Positions 39,682 through 48,964 of a stretch of DNA of 64,000 nt are shown piece after piece (position 1 is the first letter of the stretch; each line of letters starts with the position of its first letter). Position numbers and translations under genes: made by a program. Source of the stretch: Solicola gregarius (GTDB lineage Bacteria > Actinomycetota > Actinomycetes > Propionibacteriales > Nocardioidaceae); NCBI RefSeq assembly GCF_025790165.1, contig NZ_CP094970.1, positions 3,286,001-3,350,000 of the forward strand. The letters are read 5' to 3'. The notes under the pieces are model-generated. The model was not told the DNA's origin, ran no database searches, and saw only the letters and a program-made list of their open reading frames with translations.

Positions 39682-40926
39682 ATGAACGTGTCGCCGGCAA
39701 CAGACACCGTGGCCCTTGCCGAGCAGGTGCGCGATCGGGTACGCGAGCGTGGCATCGACCCCGTCCGCGAGACGCACACCGTACGACGGATCGCCGAGCA
39801 GGTGGCCGAGGAGTACGACCGGCGCAGCCTCACCGGCAGTGTCGCGCCGATCGAGAACGTCACGGCGCTCGTCGGCGAGATGGTGTCGCGGGTGTCCGGG
39901 TTCGGTGTGCTCCAGAGGTATCTCGACGACCCGAGCGTCGAGGAGGTCTGGATCAACGAGCCGTCGCGTGTGTTCATCGCGCGTCATGGTCGGTCGGAGC
40001 TGACGACGACGATCCTGACCGCAGACGACGTGCGCGACCTGGTCGAGCGAATGCTCAAGTCGAGCGGGCGGCGCCTCGACGTGAGCCAGCCGTTCGTCGA
40101 TGCCATGCTGCCCGGCGGCCATCGGCTGCACGTCGTACGCGACGGGATCGCGCGTGGCTACGACGCCGTCAACATAAGGAAGTTCATCGCGCGGGCGTAC
40201 TCGCTCGACGACCTCGTCGCCTTGGGCTCGTTGACCGTGCCGGTGGCGGCGTTCCTCGACGCGAGCGTACGTGCGGGTCTGAACGTCATCGTGTCCGGCG
40301 GCACCCAGTCGGGGAAGACGACGCTGCTCAACTGTCTGTCGGCGTCGATTCCGGGGTCGCAGCGCGTCATCACGTGCGAGGAGGTGTTCGAGCTGCGGTT
40401 CGGGCATCCCGACACCGTTGCCATGCAGACCCGGCAGTCCGGGTTGGAGGGCACGGGCGAGATTCCCCTTCGTACGTTGGTGAAGGAGGCACTTCGGATG
40501 CGCCCGTCGCGGATCCTCGTCGGCGAGGTGCGCTCGGCGGAATGCCTCGACCTATTGCTCGCGTTGAACGCCGGTCTTCCCGGCATGGCAAGCCTGCACG
40601 CGAACTCCGCCCGCCAGGCGCTCGTCAAGATGTGCACGCTGCCGCTGCTCGCCGCCGAGAACATCGGGGCGCGGTTCGTCGTACCCACCGTCGCATCGTC
40701 GGTCGACCTCGTCGTCCATGTGGCGATCGATGCGCACGGTCAGCGCCGTGTTGACGAGATCGTTGCCGTCACCGGCCGGGTCGAGAACGACCTGATCGAG
40801 TCCGAGGCAGTGTTCACGACCAACGACGGCCAGCTGCGCCGCATGTCGGGTGTTCCGCCCAGGCCGGAGCGGTACGCGCACGCGGGCATCGATCTCGATC
40901 ACCTCCTCGCGACCGCGGAGATCTGA
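39682..40926 (+). CDS. tadA: Tad/Flp pilus assembly ATPase TadA (CpaF)
   Basis: 414-residue secretion ATPase that powers Tad pilus assembly. Walker A GGTQSGKTTLLNCL, Asp box (EEVFELRFGHPDTVAMQTRQ), Walker B RMRPSRILVGEVRSAE and the His box GMASLHANSARQAL are present. ATG at 39682 with GAGGAG upstream. First gene of a tight operon with tadB, tadC, a mini-pilin and TadE/TadG-like genes. Confidence 0.94.
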   Translation: MNVSPATDTVALAEQVRDRVRERGIDPVRETHTVRRIAEQVAEEYDRRSLTGSVAPIENVTALVGEMVSRVSGFGVLQRYLDDPSVEEVWINEPSRVFIARHGRSELTTTILTADDVRDLVERMLKSSGRRLDVSQPFVDAMLPGGHRLHVVRDGIARGYDAVNIRKFIARAYSLDDLVALGSLTVPVAAFLDASVRAGLNVIVSGGTQSGKTTLLNCLSASIPGSQRVITCEEVFELRFGHPDTVAMQTRQSGLEGTGEIPLRTLVKEALRMRPSRILVGEVRSAECLDLLLALNAGLPGMASLHANSARQALVKMCTLPLLAAENIGARFVVPTVASSVDLVVHVAIDAHGQRRVDEIVAVTGRVENDLIESEAVFTTNDGQLRRMSGVPPRPERYAHAGIDLDHLLATAEI

Positions 40927-40927
40927 C

Positions 40928-41782
40928 GTGGGGGTGGTGATCGGCCTGCTGTTCGGTCTCGGGCTGCTGCTGGTCTGGACGGCGATCTCCGATCCCGAGC
41001 CAGAGCACCAGCGACGCCCGCGCACCCCGGGCCTCGCCAGGCTGCTTCGCGGTGCCGGCGTCGAAGGAGTGACTCCCGTCGGCGTGATGCTGTTGTGCAC
41101 CGCCTGCTCGGTTGTGGTCGGCTTCGTGATCCTGCTCGTGTCGCAGACCTGGGCCGTCGCCGTCGTGTTCGCGGCGATGGCCGCGTACCTGCCGATCGCC
41201 GTGCTGCGCGCGCGACAGGCCCGACGCCGCCGAGAGCGCCGCGAGGTATGGCCAGAGGTGGTCGACAACCTCGGGTCAGCCGTGCGCGCAGGGCTCTCGC
41301 TGCCCGAAGCGCTTGTCGAGCTCGGCGAACGCGGGCCCGTGCCATTACGCGACCCGTTCGAGAAGTTCGCCCTGGACTACCAAGCCAGCGGGCGGTTCAA
41401 CGCGTCCCTCGATCTGCTCAAGGAGCGGCTCGCCGACCCCGTCGGAGACCGCGTCGTCGAAGGCCTTCGCATCGCGAGAGACGTCGGGGGAGGCGATCTC
41501 GGCGCAATGCTTCGCACGCTGTCCTCCTTCCTGCGTGACGACCTGCGCACCCGGGGCGAGCTCGAGTCTCGACAGTCCTGGACGGTGAATGGTGCGCGGC
41601 TGGCCGTGGCGGCGCCCTGGTGCATCCTGCTGCTGATGTCGTTCCAGCAAGACGTCGTCTCGCGCTTCTCCACCGGGGCGGGTCTCGTCGTGCTCGGAGT
41701 CGGAGCGAGTACCTGCGTTGTCGCGTACCGGCTGATGATCAGGCTCGGGCGGCTGCCGGACGAACGACGCACCCTCGCATGA
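40928..41782 (+). CDS. tadB: Tad pilus inner-membrane protein TadB
   Basis: 284 residues, type II secretion F domain (VWPEVVDNLGSAVRAGLSLP ... LRIARDVGGGDLGAMLRTLS) with membrane helices at both ends. Works with TadC as the platform for the ATPase. GTG at 40928 lies one base after the tadA stop. The stop overlaps tadC by four bases. Confidence 0.9.
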   Translation: MGVVIGLLFGLGLLLVWTAISDPEPEHQRRPRTPGLARLLRGAGVEGVTPVGVMLLCTACSVVVGFVILLVSQTWAVAVVFAAMAAYLPIAVLRARQARRRRERREVWPEVVDNLGSAVRAGLSLPEALVELGERGPVPLRDPFEKFALDYQASGRFNASLDLLKERLADPVGDRVVEGLRIARDVGGGDLGAMLRTLSSFLRDDLRTRGELESRQSWTVNGARLAVAAPWCILLLMSFQQDVVSRFSTGAGLVVLGVGASTCVVAYRLMIRLGRLPDERRTLA

Positions 41783-42720
41783 GCGCCACCGTGCTCGGCG
41801 CACTGCTCGGCCTCTCGACCGCGGCCGGCGTCTGGGTCGTGGTCGCGTACGCGTTGTCGCGTCGACGCCCGGCTCTGGCCGATCGCGTCGACCCGTACTT
41901 GCGTGACCTTCCCGAGGCCCCGCGGATGGCGACGGAGCCGGCGCCGTCCAGTCGACCCACGGCCGTCGGGTGGGCGATCTTCGGCCCATCCGTCCGACGC
42001 ATCGCAGGCGGCGTCGAGCGCGTACTCGGCGGCGGTGCGACGATCCGGCGTCAGCTCGACCGCGTCGGGTCGGCGCTCACGCTCGAGCAGTTCCGTGTCC
42101 AGCAGGCGCTCTGGGGACTCGGCGCGTTCGCGGCCACCGCGGGCATCGGGGTGCTGTGGTCGGTGCGCACCGCCGTGTCTCCGCTGGCGTTGCTGTTGCT
42201 GTGTGCCATCGCATTCGCGGCAGGTGTCGTCGCCAGAGACCAGGCTCTGGGCCGTTCGGTCCGGCATCGCGAACGACGCATGGTCGAGGAGTTCCCGACG
42301 GTCACCGACCTGCTCGCCCTGTCGGTGGCTGCGGGGGAGGGGCCGGTCGCTGCGCTGGAACGATGTGTCGCGGTGAGCCAGGGGGAGCTGTCCGACGAGC
42401 TGCGTCGAGTCCTCGCCGAGATCCACACCGGGACCCGGATCTCCCGTGCGCTTGACGATCTGAGCGCTCGGACGGGTGTTCCCAGCGTCGCCCGGTTCGC
42501 AGAGGCCCTTGCCGTTGCGATCGATCGAGGCACACCGCTCGTCGACGTCTTGCACGCCCAGGCCGCCGACGTACGCGAGGCGAGCAGGCACGCAATGATC
42601 GAAGACGGTGCGCGTCGCGAGGTCGCGATGATGGCGCCGGTGGTCTTCCTGATCCTGCCGGTCACGGTGCTCTTCGCGTTCTTCCCCGGTCTCGTCGTTC
42701 TGCAGCTGACGTCGCCGTGA
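41779..42720 (+). CDS. tadC: Tad pilus inner-membrane protein TadC
   Basis: 313 residues, second F-domain protein (EEFPTVTDLLALSVAAGEGP, later PSVARFAEALAVAIDRGTPL), ending in a helix (MMAPVVFLILPVTVLFAFFP). ATG at 41779 in ATGA overlap with tadB, which supports the paired build. Confidence 0.9.
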   Translation: MSATVLGALLGLSTAAGVWVVVAYALSRRRPALADRVDPYLRDLPEAPRMATEPAPSSRPTAVGWAIFGPSVRRIAGGVERVLGGGATIRRQLDRVGSALTLEQFRVQQALWGLGAFAATAGIGVLWSVRTAVSPLALLLLCAIAFAAGVVARDQALGRSVRHRERRMVEEFPTVTDLLALSVAAGEGPVAALERCVAVSQGELSDELRRVLAEIHTGTRISRALDDLSARTGVPSVARFAEALAVAIDRGTPLVDVLHAQAADVREASRHAMIEDGARREVAMMAPVVFLILPVTVLFAFFPGLVVLQLTSP

Positions 42721-42807
42721 ACAGTCGTACCGTGCACACCGAACCTCTTATCCACAGTCGGCGGGCTTCGAGTGGCGTACGTCACAAAGTACTGGCATGG
42801 TTCCGCC

Positions 42808-42999
42808 ATGCATTTCGTCTATCGGCAATGGATCCGAGTCAGCACGGCACATCCTCGCGACGAGCGAGGAGACGTACCGGGGTGGGTGATGATCACGTTG
42901 ATGACGGCCGCGCTCGTGGCCGCGATCCTCGCCGTCGCGAGACCCGGTCTGCAGGGCATGCTGCAGTCGGCGCTCGACCGCGTCTCCGGCTCCGCCTGA
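42808..42999 (+). CDS. Small Flp-type pilin-like protein (DUF4244-like)
   Basis: 63-residue protein with a charged N-terminus followed by ERGDVPGWVMITLMTAALVA, one helix of about 22 residues and a short tail. I recognise the RGDVPGWVMITLMTA core from small proteins found in actinobacterial tad loci, where the major mini-pilin is expected. ATG at 42808 chosen; an in-frame ATG at 42772 is possible. Processing would need a TadV-type prepilin peptidase, which is not in this window. Confidence 0.75.
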   Translation: MHFVYRQWIRVSTAHPRDERGDVPGWVMITLMTAALVAAILAVARPGLQGMLQSALDRVSGSA

Positions 43000-43382
43000 C
43001 GTCGCCGTCGCGAGACAGGGGCTCTGCGGTCGCCGACTTCTGCATGGTGATGGTGGTGCTGGTACCCCTCGTCCTCGGGATCCTCCAGGTCGGCCTCGTA
43101 CTGCACGTACGCAACACCCTCACGTCGGCGGCATCGGAGGCGGCACGTCAGGCGGCGACCGTCGACGGCACGTCGTCGACCGCCGAGCAGCGCGCGCACG
43201 ACCTCATCGATGACACCGTCGGCGCCGAGTACGCGACGTCGATCGACGCGGCACCGACCAGCGTCGACGGATACCCCGGTGTCGAGGTGCGGATCGAGGC
43301 GTCGGTACCCGCTCTCGGGCTGTTCGGGCCGGGCGTGCAGCTTGCGGTCGAGGGCCACGCCGTCCAGGAGCGTCCGTCGTGA
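42996..43382 (+). CDS. TadE-like pseudopilin
   Basis: About 128 residues: SRDRGSAVADFCMVMVVLVP is the TadE-type prepilin motif plus helix, followed by an extracytoplasmic domain with VRNTLTSAASEAARQAATVD. Its start is unclear. No ATG or GTG stands at the right place; a CTG at 42996, overlapping the pilin stop as CTGA, would give seven residues before the motif, as in relatives. An upstream in-frame ATG exists only about 165 bp earlier, within the pilin. The stop overlaps the next gene by four bases. Confidence 0.78.
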   Translation: MTSPSRDRGSAVADFCMVMVVLVPLVLGILQVGLVLHVRNTLTSAASEAARQAATVDGTSSTAEQRAHDLIDDTVGAEYATSIDAAPTSVDGYPGVEVRIEASVPALGLFGPGVQLAVEGHAVQERPS

Positions 43383-43810
43383 CCCGCGACGATCGCGGCA
43401 GCGCGCTGATCGAGTTCGTCTGGCTCGGGTTGCTGCTGCTGGTGCCCCTCGTCTACCTCGTGCTCACGGCGTCCGATGTCCAACGCGCCGCGTACGGTGC
43501 GAGTACGGCCAGTCGAGCGGCCGGGCGAGCCTTCGTGCTGGCGCCCGACACTGCGGCGGCGTACGACCGAGCCGAGCGCGCGGCGCGTACGGCCTTGGCC
43601 GACCAGGGCATCGTGGAGGCGAGCGTCGATGTTGAGTGCGCTCCGAGCGCACAGAGCTGCCTGACACCGGGTAGCGCAGTGACGGTAGTGGTGACTGTGA
43701 GACAGCAGCTCCCACTCGCACCCGATGTCTTCGGCGGCGCGGCGCCGGCGATAACGGTAGATGCCCGGCACACCGAGCCGTACGGCACGTTTCGCGAGGA
43801 CCGCTCGTGA
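43379..43810 (+). CDS. TadE/TadF-like pseudopilin
   Basis: 143 residues starting MTRDDRGSALIEFVWLGLLL, a second TadE-type motif (RGSALIEF) and helix, then VQRAAYGASTASRAAGRAFV and a small extracytoplasmic domain with two cysteines (VECAPSAQSC). GTG at 43379 overlaps the preceding stop (GTGA), and its own stop overlaps the next gene in the same way. Confidence 0.85.
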   Translation: MTRDDRGSALIEFVWLGLLLLVPLVYLVLTASDVQRAAYGASTASRAAGRAFVLAPDTAAAYDRAERAARTALADQGIVEASVDVECAPSAQSCLTPGSAVTVVVTVRQQLPLAPDVFGGAAPAITVDARHTEPYGTFREDRS

Positions 43811-44235
43811 GGCGGCGGACCGATCGCGGCCAGGTCGGCGTGATGATCATCGGGTTCTTCGCGCTCGCCAGCATCCTGATGGCGGTCGTCGTCGACGTCT
43901 CGTCTGCGTACCTGCGACGCACCGCGATGAACAACATCGCAGACGGTGCGGCACTGGCGGCCGCAGACGCGGTGCAAGGCGAGCAGGTCTACGCGTCGGG
44001 GCTCGGTGAGGAAGCGCCGATCGATGCGGTCGTCGCCGGCGAGTACGTCTCTGCGTACCTCGCCGACTGCGGAGCGATCGCCGACTACCCCGGGCTGCGC
44101 TGGCGGGTCGAGCAGGACGGTGACCAGATCCGCGTTCGGGTCAGCGCACCGCTCGATCTTCCGCTGCGTGTCGCGGGGTGGGGTGACGGGGTGACGGTGG
44201 CCGGTGAGGCGTCCGTACTCGTACGAGTATCCTGA
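43807..44235 (+). CDS. TadG-like pilus-associated protein
   Basis: 142 residues: RTDRGQVGVMIIGFFALASI is a prepilin-like helix, followed by RRTAMNNIADGAALAAADAV, the conserved region of TadG-like (Rv3660-locus type) proteins. Short relative to full TadG, lacking a von Willebrand domain. GTG at 43807 in GTGA overlap. Last gene of the Tad operon here. Confidence 0.82.
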   Translation: MRRRTDRGQVGVMIIGFFALASILMAVVVDVSSAYLRRTAMNNIADGAALAAADAVQGEQVYASGLGEEAPIDAVVAGEYVSAYLADCGAIADYPGLRWRVEQDGDQIRVRVSAPLDLPLRVAGWGDGVTVAGEASVLVRVS

Positions 44236-44302
44236 CCAACGAGCAACGCCGCGGTCGCGCGGCGAGCCAGATCTCCAAGCTGTTCAGACGAAAGGCGCGC
44301 GC

Positions 44303-44782
44303 ATGTCGGACTCGGACGCCGACGAGCGCACCCACCCGGAGGACGACGGGCGTCGAGCCGCGATACCCGGGTTCGGGCCACGTCGCGACGGCGAGACGCC
44401 GGCCGCGCCGTCCGCAGACCGGTCGCCGCGTACCCTGCGCAACGTCCTGTTCGTACTCGGCGGCGTCGCCGCTGTCGTCATCGTCGTGATCATCGTGTTG
44501 ATCCTGGTGTTCTTCACGGTGATCGACGACGCCGTGAAGGACGTCGAGAGCAAGCGTAACGAGACCGCGATCACGACCGAGCAGTTCCAGTCGGTGAAGA
44601 TCGGCGCCCGCGAGGAGACCGTTCGCGACGAGTTCGGCGAACCCGAGGAGGAGTCGACGGGCGACGGCGCTGCGGGTACGACATGCCTTTACTACAACGA
44701 GAAGGATGCCGGGTTCGTCGCCGGTGACCGCTTCATGTTCTGCTTCGTCGAGGGACGCCTGGAACGCAAGTCTCGCGACTGA
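44303..44782 (+). CDS. Single-pass membrane protein, SmpA/BamE-like outer domain
   Basis: 159 residues: acidic cytoplasmic N-terminus, one helix (NVLFVLGGVAAVVIVVIIVL ... FF), then an outside domain with TTEQFQSVKIGAREETVRDE FGEPE-like text followed by TCLYYNEKD and FCFVEGRLERK. The stretch 'F..VKIG...E.V...FGEP' is the fold signature of SmpA/OmlA-like (BLIP-type) domains. ATG at 44303. Function unknown. Confidence 0.72.
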   Translation: MSDSDADERTHPEDDGRRAAIPGFGPRRDGETPAAPSADRSPRTLRNVLFVLGGVAAVVIVVIIVLILVFFTVIDDAVKDVESKRNETAITTEQFQSVKIGAREETVRDEFGEPEEESTGDGAAGTTCLYYNEKDAGFVAGDRFMFCFVEGRLERKSRD

Positions 44783-44792
44783 GCGCGGTTCG

Positions 44793-45944
44793 CTACGTCG
44801 CGGGCGCCGACATCAGGATCGCGTTCTGGTTGCGGTCGAGACCGGGCAACGTGATCGTCGATCCGCCGCAGTGCGGAGCGAACACGAACGACACCTTCCG
44901 GCCGCGCGGCTTCCACACGCGTTCGAGGCCGGACTCCGGCGACCAACGCATCAGGTCGTCCGCCGTGCCGTCCTTGCTCGCCGGGCGTAGGTAGTACGTC
45001 GCCCCGCCGCACCAGGTCGACGAGCCGGACATCGCGGCCCCGAGCTTGGCGACCTCGCCGTCGGGCCCGCGCGCGTACGCGGTGCCGATCTCGACTCGGT
45101 GTCGGTTGCGAATCTGCAACCAGAGTTGGGATTCACCGCCCGGGACGATCTCCCAGCCGACACACCGCTTGGCCGCACCGACGACCTGGGCGGTGCCGTT
45201 CTTGACCGCCTTGAGGGTCATGCAGGGCTTCGACCGGTTGTCGAAGCTGGTGTATCCGAGCGCGTCGGGCGTGAGCCTCAGCTGGGTGAAGCCCTCCTTG
45301 AGCGGCTTGGCACAGGTCAGCTGTTCGCCATCGAGCGAGCCGAGGTCGAGCCGGGCGAGGCAGTAGTGGTCGTTCGGTCCGGTGGGGTACGCGAGCGCAC
45401 CGTCGTACATGGAGATCGACCCCGCGGCGGCTGGCGGTGGGGCCGAGCCCACCTGCCCGACCATCCGCCGCTCACCGGTGCGCAGGTCGTACACGGCGAG
45501 CTTGCCGGACTTGGCGCCACGCGCGGTCAGGCTCGGGCCCGCGTACACGACCGCCCACGGCCACTGCATCTCGAGCGCCTGCACGCGTCCCTTACCGGCC
45601 CTGAACCGAAGGGTCTTGCCCGGTCCGGTGATCGTGACGCGCTTGCCGAGCGTGTCGGCGACACCGGTCCACCCGCGTGTTGCCGCCGCGGCGCCGTCGG
45701 CCCGCAGCTTTCGTACGCTCCAGTCGAGCCCGGCGGTCTCGGCCTCGGCCGCGTCGGGTGCCTCGTCGGTACCCGTCCCCGAGCCTCCCGATTCGGGCCC
45801 GTCGTCGGTACTCGTACCGGTGCTTGGACTCGCGCCGCTGCCGGTCGGGGTCTCGTCGTCGGCGGCTTCGTCGTCGCCTCCTGACGAACAGGCCGCGACC
45901 AGGCAGAGCGCGGCGATCGCGATGGTCGATCTCGCCCGCGGCAT
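44793..45944 (-). CDS. Lipoprotein with predicted beta-propeller
   Basis: 383 residues. Signal peptide with lipobox LVAAC, lipidated Cys19, then a long Ser/Gly/Asp/Glu-rich linker (residues 20-70) and a repetitive beta-rich domain (VYAGPSLTARGAKSGKLAVY ... LPGLDRNQNAILMSAPAT) reminiscent of a propeller. No enzyme motif. ATG at 45944 shares one base with the stop of the C39-like gene upstream, so the two are co-transcribed. Confidence 0.78.
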   Translation of the reverse strand: MPRARSTIAIAALCLVAACSSGGDDEAADDETPTGSGASPSTGTSTDDGPESGGSGTGTDEAPDAAEAETAGLDWSVRKLRADGAAAATRGWTGVADTLGKRVTITGPGKTLRFRAGKGRVQALEMQWPWAVVYAGPSLTARGAKSGKLAVYDLRTGERRMVGQVGSAPPPAAAGSISMYDGALAYPTGPNDHYCLARLDLGSLDGEQLTCAKPLKEGFTQLRLTPDALGYTSFDNRSKPCMTLKAVKNGTAQVVGAAKRCVGWEIVPGGESQLWLQIRNRHRVEIGTAYARGPDGEVAKLGAAMSGSSTWCGGATYYLRPASKDGTADDLMRWSPESGLERVWKPRGRKVSFVFAPHCGGSTITLPGLDRNQNAILMSAPAT

Positions 45945-47137
45945 CAGACCCCGATGTTCTGCTGGGGATGGGCCTTGTTCGCGAGGTAGCTCATGTACGC
46001 GCGGTGGTACTGCAGCCGTGCCACGTACGGTGCGCTGGAGTTGAAGCGCCGCGGGTTCCACGGTTCGAACAGACCGATCGTCGCTGGGTTCTTGCCGCGG
46101 TTGTTGTAGCCGCGTCCGACCTGGAAGTGTCCACCGCCGGAGTAGCCGTGGAGGTAGTCGAAGTACCTCGCGTCGAGCACGGGGTGCATCACGATCGGGG
46201 CACGGTACTTGGCGTAGTGGCGCTTGTTGAGGCTGAGCCACTTCTTGTAGCCGTAGCCGCTGATGTCCAAGACGATGTACTTGCCGGCGTACTTCTTCTT
46301 GTCGAAGCCGGTGTACTTGTTGACGGCGGCGACCATGTTCCAGATCCCGCTGCCGCTCGTGGTGGTGCCGAGCCGTCGGGCCCACAGCGACTGCGGCCTG
46401 ACGCTGCCCTTGCCGTGCCAACCCCAAGCGATCAGTTGCATGGTGGTGGGACCGCACCAGTACGAGCGTCGCTGTTCACGTACGTGATGCCAGTTGAGCA
46501 CGTAGTAGCGCTTCGGGTACGTCAGCTTGCGCTCGGTCGTTGCGGCGCGTGCCTCGGGGTGCCGGGCGAAGTAGCCCGCCGGGTACGCCGTGCCTTCGAG
46601 CTCGTGCCGAAGCTCCACCACCTTGCTGGTCGCAGCGGCGGCACGTCGTAGCTCCGCACGGTCGGCCGCGGCCTGCGCCTGCGGTGCCATCCGGGCGCCC
46701 GCGCGCAGGGAGTCGAGCAGGTCCGCGTCGCCGGTCTGGCGACCTCCCGTCCGCATCGCAGTCGACTCTCGCGAGACGAGATCGCGCCGGAGCTCGGCTG
46801 CAGTACGGGTAGTCCACCCGTAGTTGAGGCAGTAGCGCTGCGACTCGAACGTCGCGCAGCGGATCTTGGCGGACGCGAGCGCTCGTGCGCTCGCCGACGG
46901 GGCGAGCCGTGCGCCGGAGCTTCCGGCCGCGACCACGCGGTCTATCTCGCGTTGCATGGCGGGGGTGATCGTCGTCGGCGGCACGCTGCCGGGCGAGCTC
47001 GTACGTGCGTTGGTGGGTGGCCAGTTGTCGGACGGATCGGACGGGGTTTCTTGGTCGGCGGCCGATACCGGCGCCGACAGCACGGTTGCGCTGAGCAGGG
47101 CGACGGCTGCCGCGCTCACCGAGAAGCGCATATTCAT
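45944..47137 (-). CDS. Secreted C39-like cysteine peptidase
   Basis: 397 residues. Signal peptide (AAAVALLSATVLSAPVSAAD), a pro-region, and a C-terminal papain-like domain of the peptidase C39_2 type: catalytic Cys in QRRSYWCGPTTMQ, His in SGGGHFQVGRGYNNRG, Asp/Asn in GLFEPWNPRRFN. No ABC transporter domain is attached, so it is a stand-alone secreted enzyme, not a bacteriocin processor. ATG at 47137 (second Met at residue 3). One-base overlap with the lipoprotein gene downstream. Confidence 0.82.
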   Translation of the reverse strand: MNMRFSVSAAAVALLSATVLSAPVSAADQETPSDPSDNWPPTNARTSSPGSVPPTTITPAMQREIDRVVAAGSSGARLAPSASARALASAKIRCATFESQRYCLNYGWTTRTAAELRRDLVSRESTAMRTGGRQTGDADLLDSLRAGARMAPQAQAAADRAELRRAAAATSKVVELRHELEGTAYPAGYFARHPEARAATTERKLTYPKRYYVLNWHHVREQRRSYWCGPTTMQLIAWGWHGKGSVRPQSLWARRLGTTTSGSGIWNMVAAVNKYTGFDKKKYAGKYIVLDISGYGYKKWLSLNKRHYAKYRAPIVMHPVLDARYFDYLHGYSGGGHFQVGRGYNNRGKNPATIGLFEPWNPRRFNSSAPYVARLQYHRAYMSYLANKAHPQQNIGV

Positions 47138-47334
47138 CGCAGTACCTACATTCCAGGGGGCGGTTCTCCTCGAAGCCTCACCCCGGGGCGGCGACGTGTC
47201 AACCACTTGAGTCCCATCAGTCACATGAACACCAGTCGACACGCCGTGACACGCCGAGAATTTCATCGGTGTAATTCGTTCTGGGCGGGGGAACCGACGT
47301 CGCAGGGCGTACGTCGAAGGCACGGAGCGTGATC

Positions 47335-47690
47335 ATGCAGACGATGTCCTCGGCGCAACGCCGGCATCGCAGACCCGTGCTGTGGCTGCTCGTCGGCCTG
47401 ATGGTCGTGGCGACCGTTGCCCTGATCGACGTGGCGACCTCGGGGTCACCAGGCCGTCGCCGTGGTACGCCGGCGAGCCTCGGCTGCGGCCGGGGAGCGC
47501 GTACTCGCCGTCGCGTGGTCCTACCCGTACGACGGCGCTACCCGGCTGTTCCGCGACACCGGCTCACTGGGTGCCATGACGGTGGATGACGTACGCGCCC
47601 AGATCGAGCGCGACCTGCCACCGGCCTCGGTGTCCGGTCTTCTGCAGCGACCCGAAGGGATACGACGAGGACGTACCCGACGACTCGTGA
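47335..47690 (+). pseudogene. Small membrane-anchored protein, apparently frameshifted twice
   Basis: ATG at 47335, seven bases after CGGAG, begins MQTMSSAQRRHRRPVLWLLV with one membrane helix. The coding signal then moves to the next frame near the GGGG at 47442-47445 ([20 protein letters not shown] ... [12 protein letters not shown]) and again near 47630 ([19 protein letters not shown], stop at 47688-47690). Each change fits one extra base, which would leave 117 residues. It may be a decayed gene or another case of sequence error. Family unknown. It lies just upstream of prfB. Confidence 0.4.
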
Positions 47691-47764
47691 CCGCAGTGCG
47701 CATCGCCCGACCCCGGCGCAGGGCAGTGCGTCCCACGATCGGCCACACGGGGTACTGTCGCAGG

Positions 47765-48886
47765 GTGGCCGGTACCGATTTCGACACCCAGATCAAGCAG
47801 CTCGACGCGACCCTGCGCTCGATCGAGAACGTTCTCGACCTCGACGGCATGCGCGGCGAGATCGCCGATCTGCAGGAGCAGGTCGGTGCACCGGATCTCT
47901 GGGACGACCAGGCCAACGCGCAGCGAGTGACGGGCCGGCTGTCCGTGCTCCAGGCAGAGCTCGAGCGTACGACCGGGCTGCGTCAGCGACTCGACGACCT
48001 CGGCGTGCTCGTGGAGCTCGCGCAGGAGGAGTCCGACGCCGACACGTTGGCCGAGGCGGAGGCCGATCTCAGGCGCATCCACAAGGCGATCGAAGCACTC
48101 GAGGTACGTACCCTGCTGTCCGGCGAGTACGACTCCCGCGAGGCGCTCATCTCCGTACGTTCCGGCGCCGGCGGCGTCGATGCCGCCGACTTCGCCGAGA
48201 TGCTGATGCGCATGTACGTCCGCTGGGCCGAGCGACACAAGTACCCGACCGAGGTGTACGACACGTCGTACGCCGAGGAGGCCGGCATCAAGTCGGCGAC
48301 GTTCGCGGTCAAGGCGCCGTACGCGTACGGCACGCTGTCGGTCGAGTCGGGCACGCACCGCCTGGTACGCATCTCGCCGTTCGACAACCAGGGCCGGCGA
48401 CAGACGTCGTTCGCGGCGATCGAGGTCGTTCCGGTGCTCGAGCAGACCGACGAGATCGACATACCCGAGGACGAGATCAAGGTCGACGTCTACCGCTCGT
48501 CGGGTCCCGGCGGGCAGAGCGTCAACACCACCGACTCCGCCGTGAGGTTGACGCACATCCCGACCGGCATCGTGGTGAGCTGCCAGAACGAGAAGAGCCA
48601 GCTACAGAACAAGGCGACCGCGATGGTCATCCTGAAGGCCAAGCTGCTCGCCGTACGCAAGGCCGAGGAGCGTGCCACGCTGGACGAGCTACGCGGCGAC
48701 GTCGCGGCCTCGTGGGGCGACCAGATGCGCAACTACGTGCTGCATCCGTACCAGATGGTCAAGGATCTTCGTACCGAGTACGAGACCGGCAACACCAGCG
48801 CGGTCTTCGACGGCGAGATCGACGACTTCATAGAGGCGGGCATCCGCTGGCGGCGCAGCCACGAGACCGCCACCGCGGCGTCCTGA
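47765..48886 (+). CDS. prfB: Peptide chain release factor 2
   Basis: RF2 releases proteins at UGA and UAA. 373 residues. The SPF recognition motif ([12 protein letters not shown]) and the catalytic GGQ ([18 protein letters not shown]) are present. GTG at 47765 with GCAGG just upstream. No internal UGA frameshift site, so the autoregulatory frameshift known from E. coli is absent, as is usual in actinobacteria. Its neighbourhood with ftsE, ftsX and smpB 3-8 kb further on matches mycobacteria, with amidase and asnB inserted between. Confidence 0.96.
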   Translation: MAGTDFDTQIKQLDATLRSIENVLDLDGMRGEIADLQEQVGAPDLWDDQANAQRVTGRLSVLQAELERTTGLRQRLDDLGVLVELAQEESDADTLAEAEADLRRIHKAIEALEVRTLLSGEYDSREALISVRSGAGGVDAADFAEMLMRMYVRWAERHKYPTEVYDTSYAEEAGIKSATFAVKAPYAYGTLSVESGTHRLVRISPFDNQGRRQTSFAAIEVVPVLEQTDEIDIPEDEIKVDVYRSSGPGGQSVNTTDSAVRLTHIPTGIVVSCQNEKSQLQNKATAMVILKAKLLAVRKAEERATLDELRGDVAASWGDQMRNYVLHPYQMVKDLRTEYETGNTSAVFDGEIDDFIEAGIRWRRSHETATAAS

Positions 48887-48964
48887 CGCACGCGGCAGGC
48901 GCGTACGGCCGTCACCGCTACGTGGCAGACCGCGCCGCTGGGTAGCAAGTTTGCTGGGTAGCGG

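Noticed and set aside
47765-47860. Programmed frameshift in prfB
   Set aside because: The frame is continuous from GTG 47765 and lacks the CUU-UGA site of enteric prfB.
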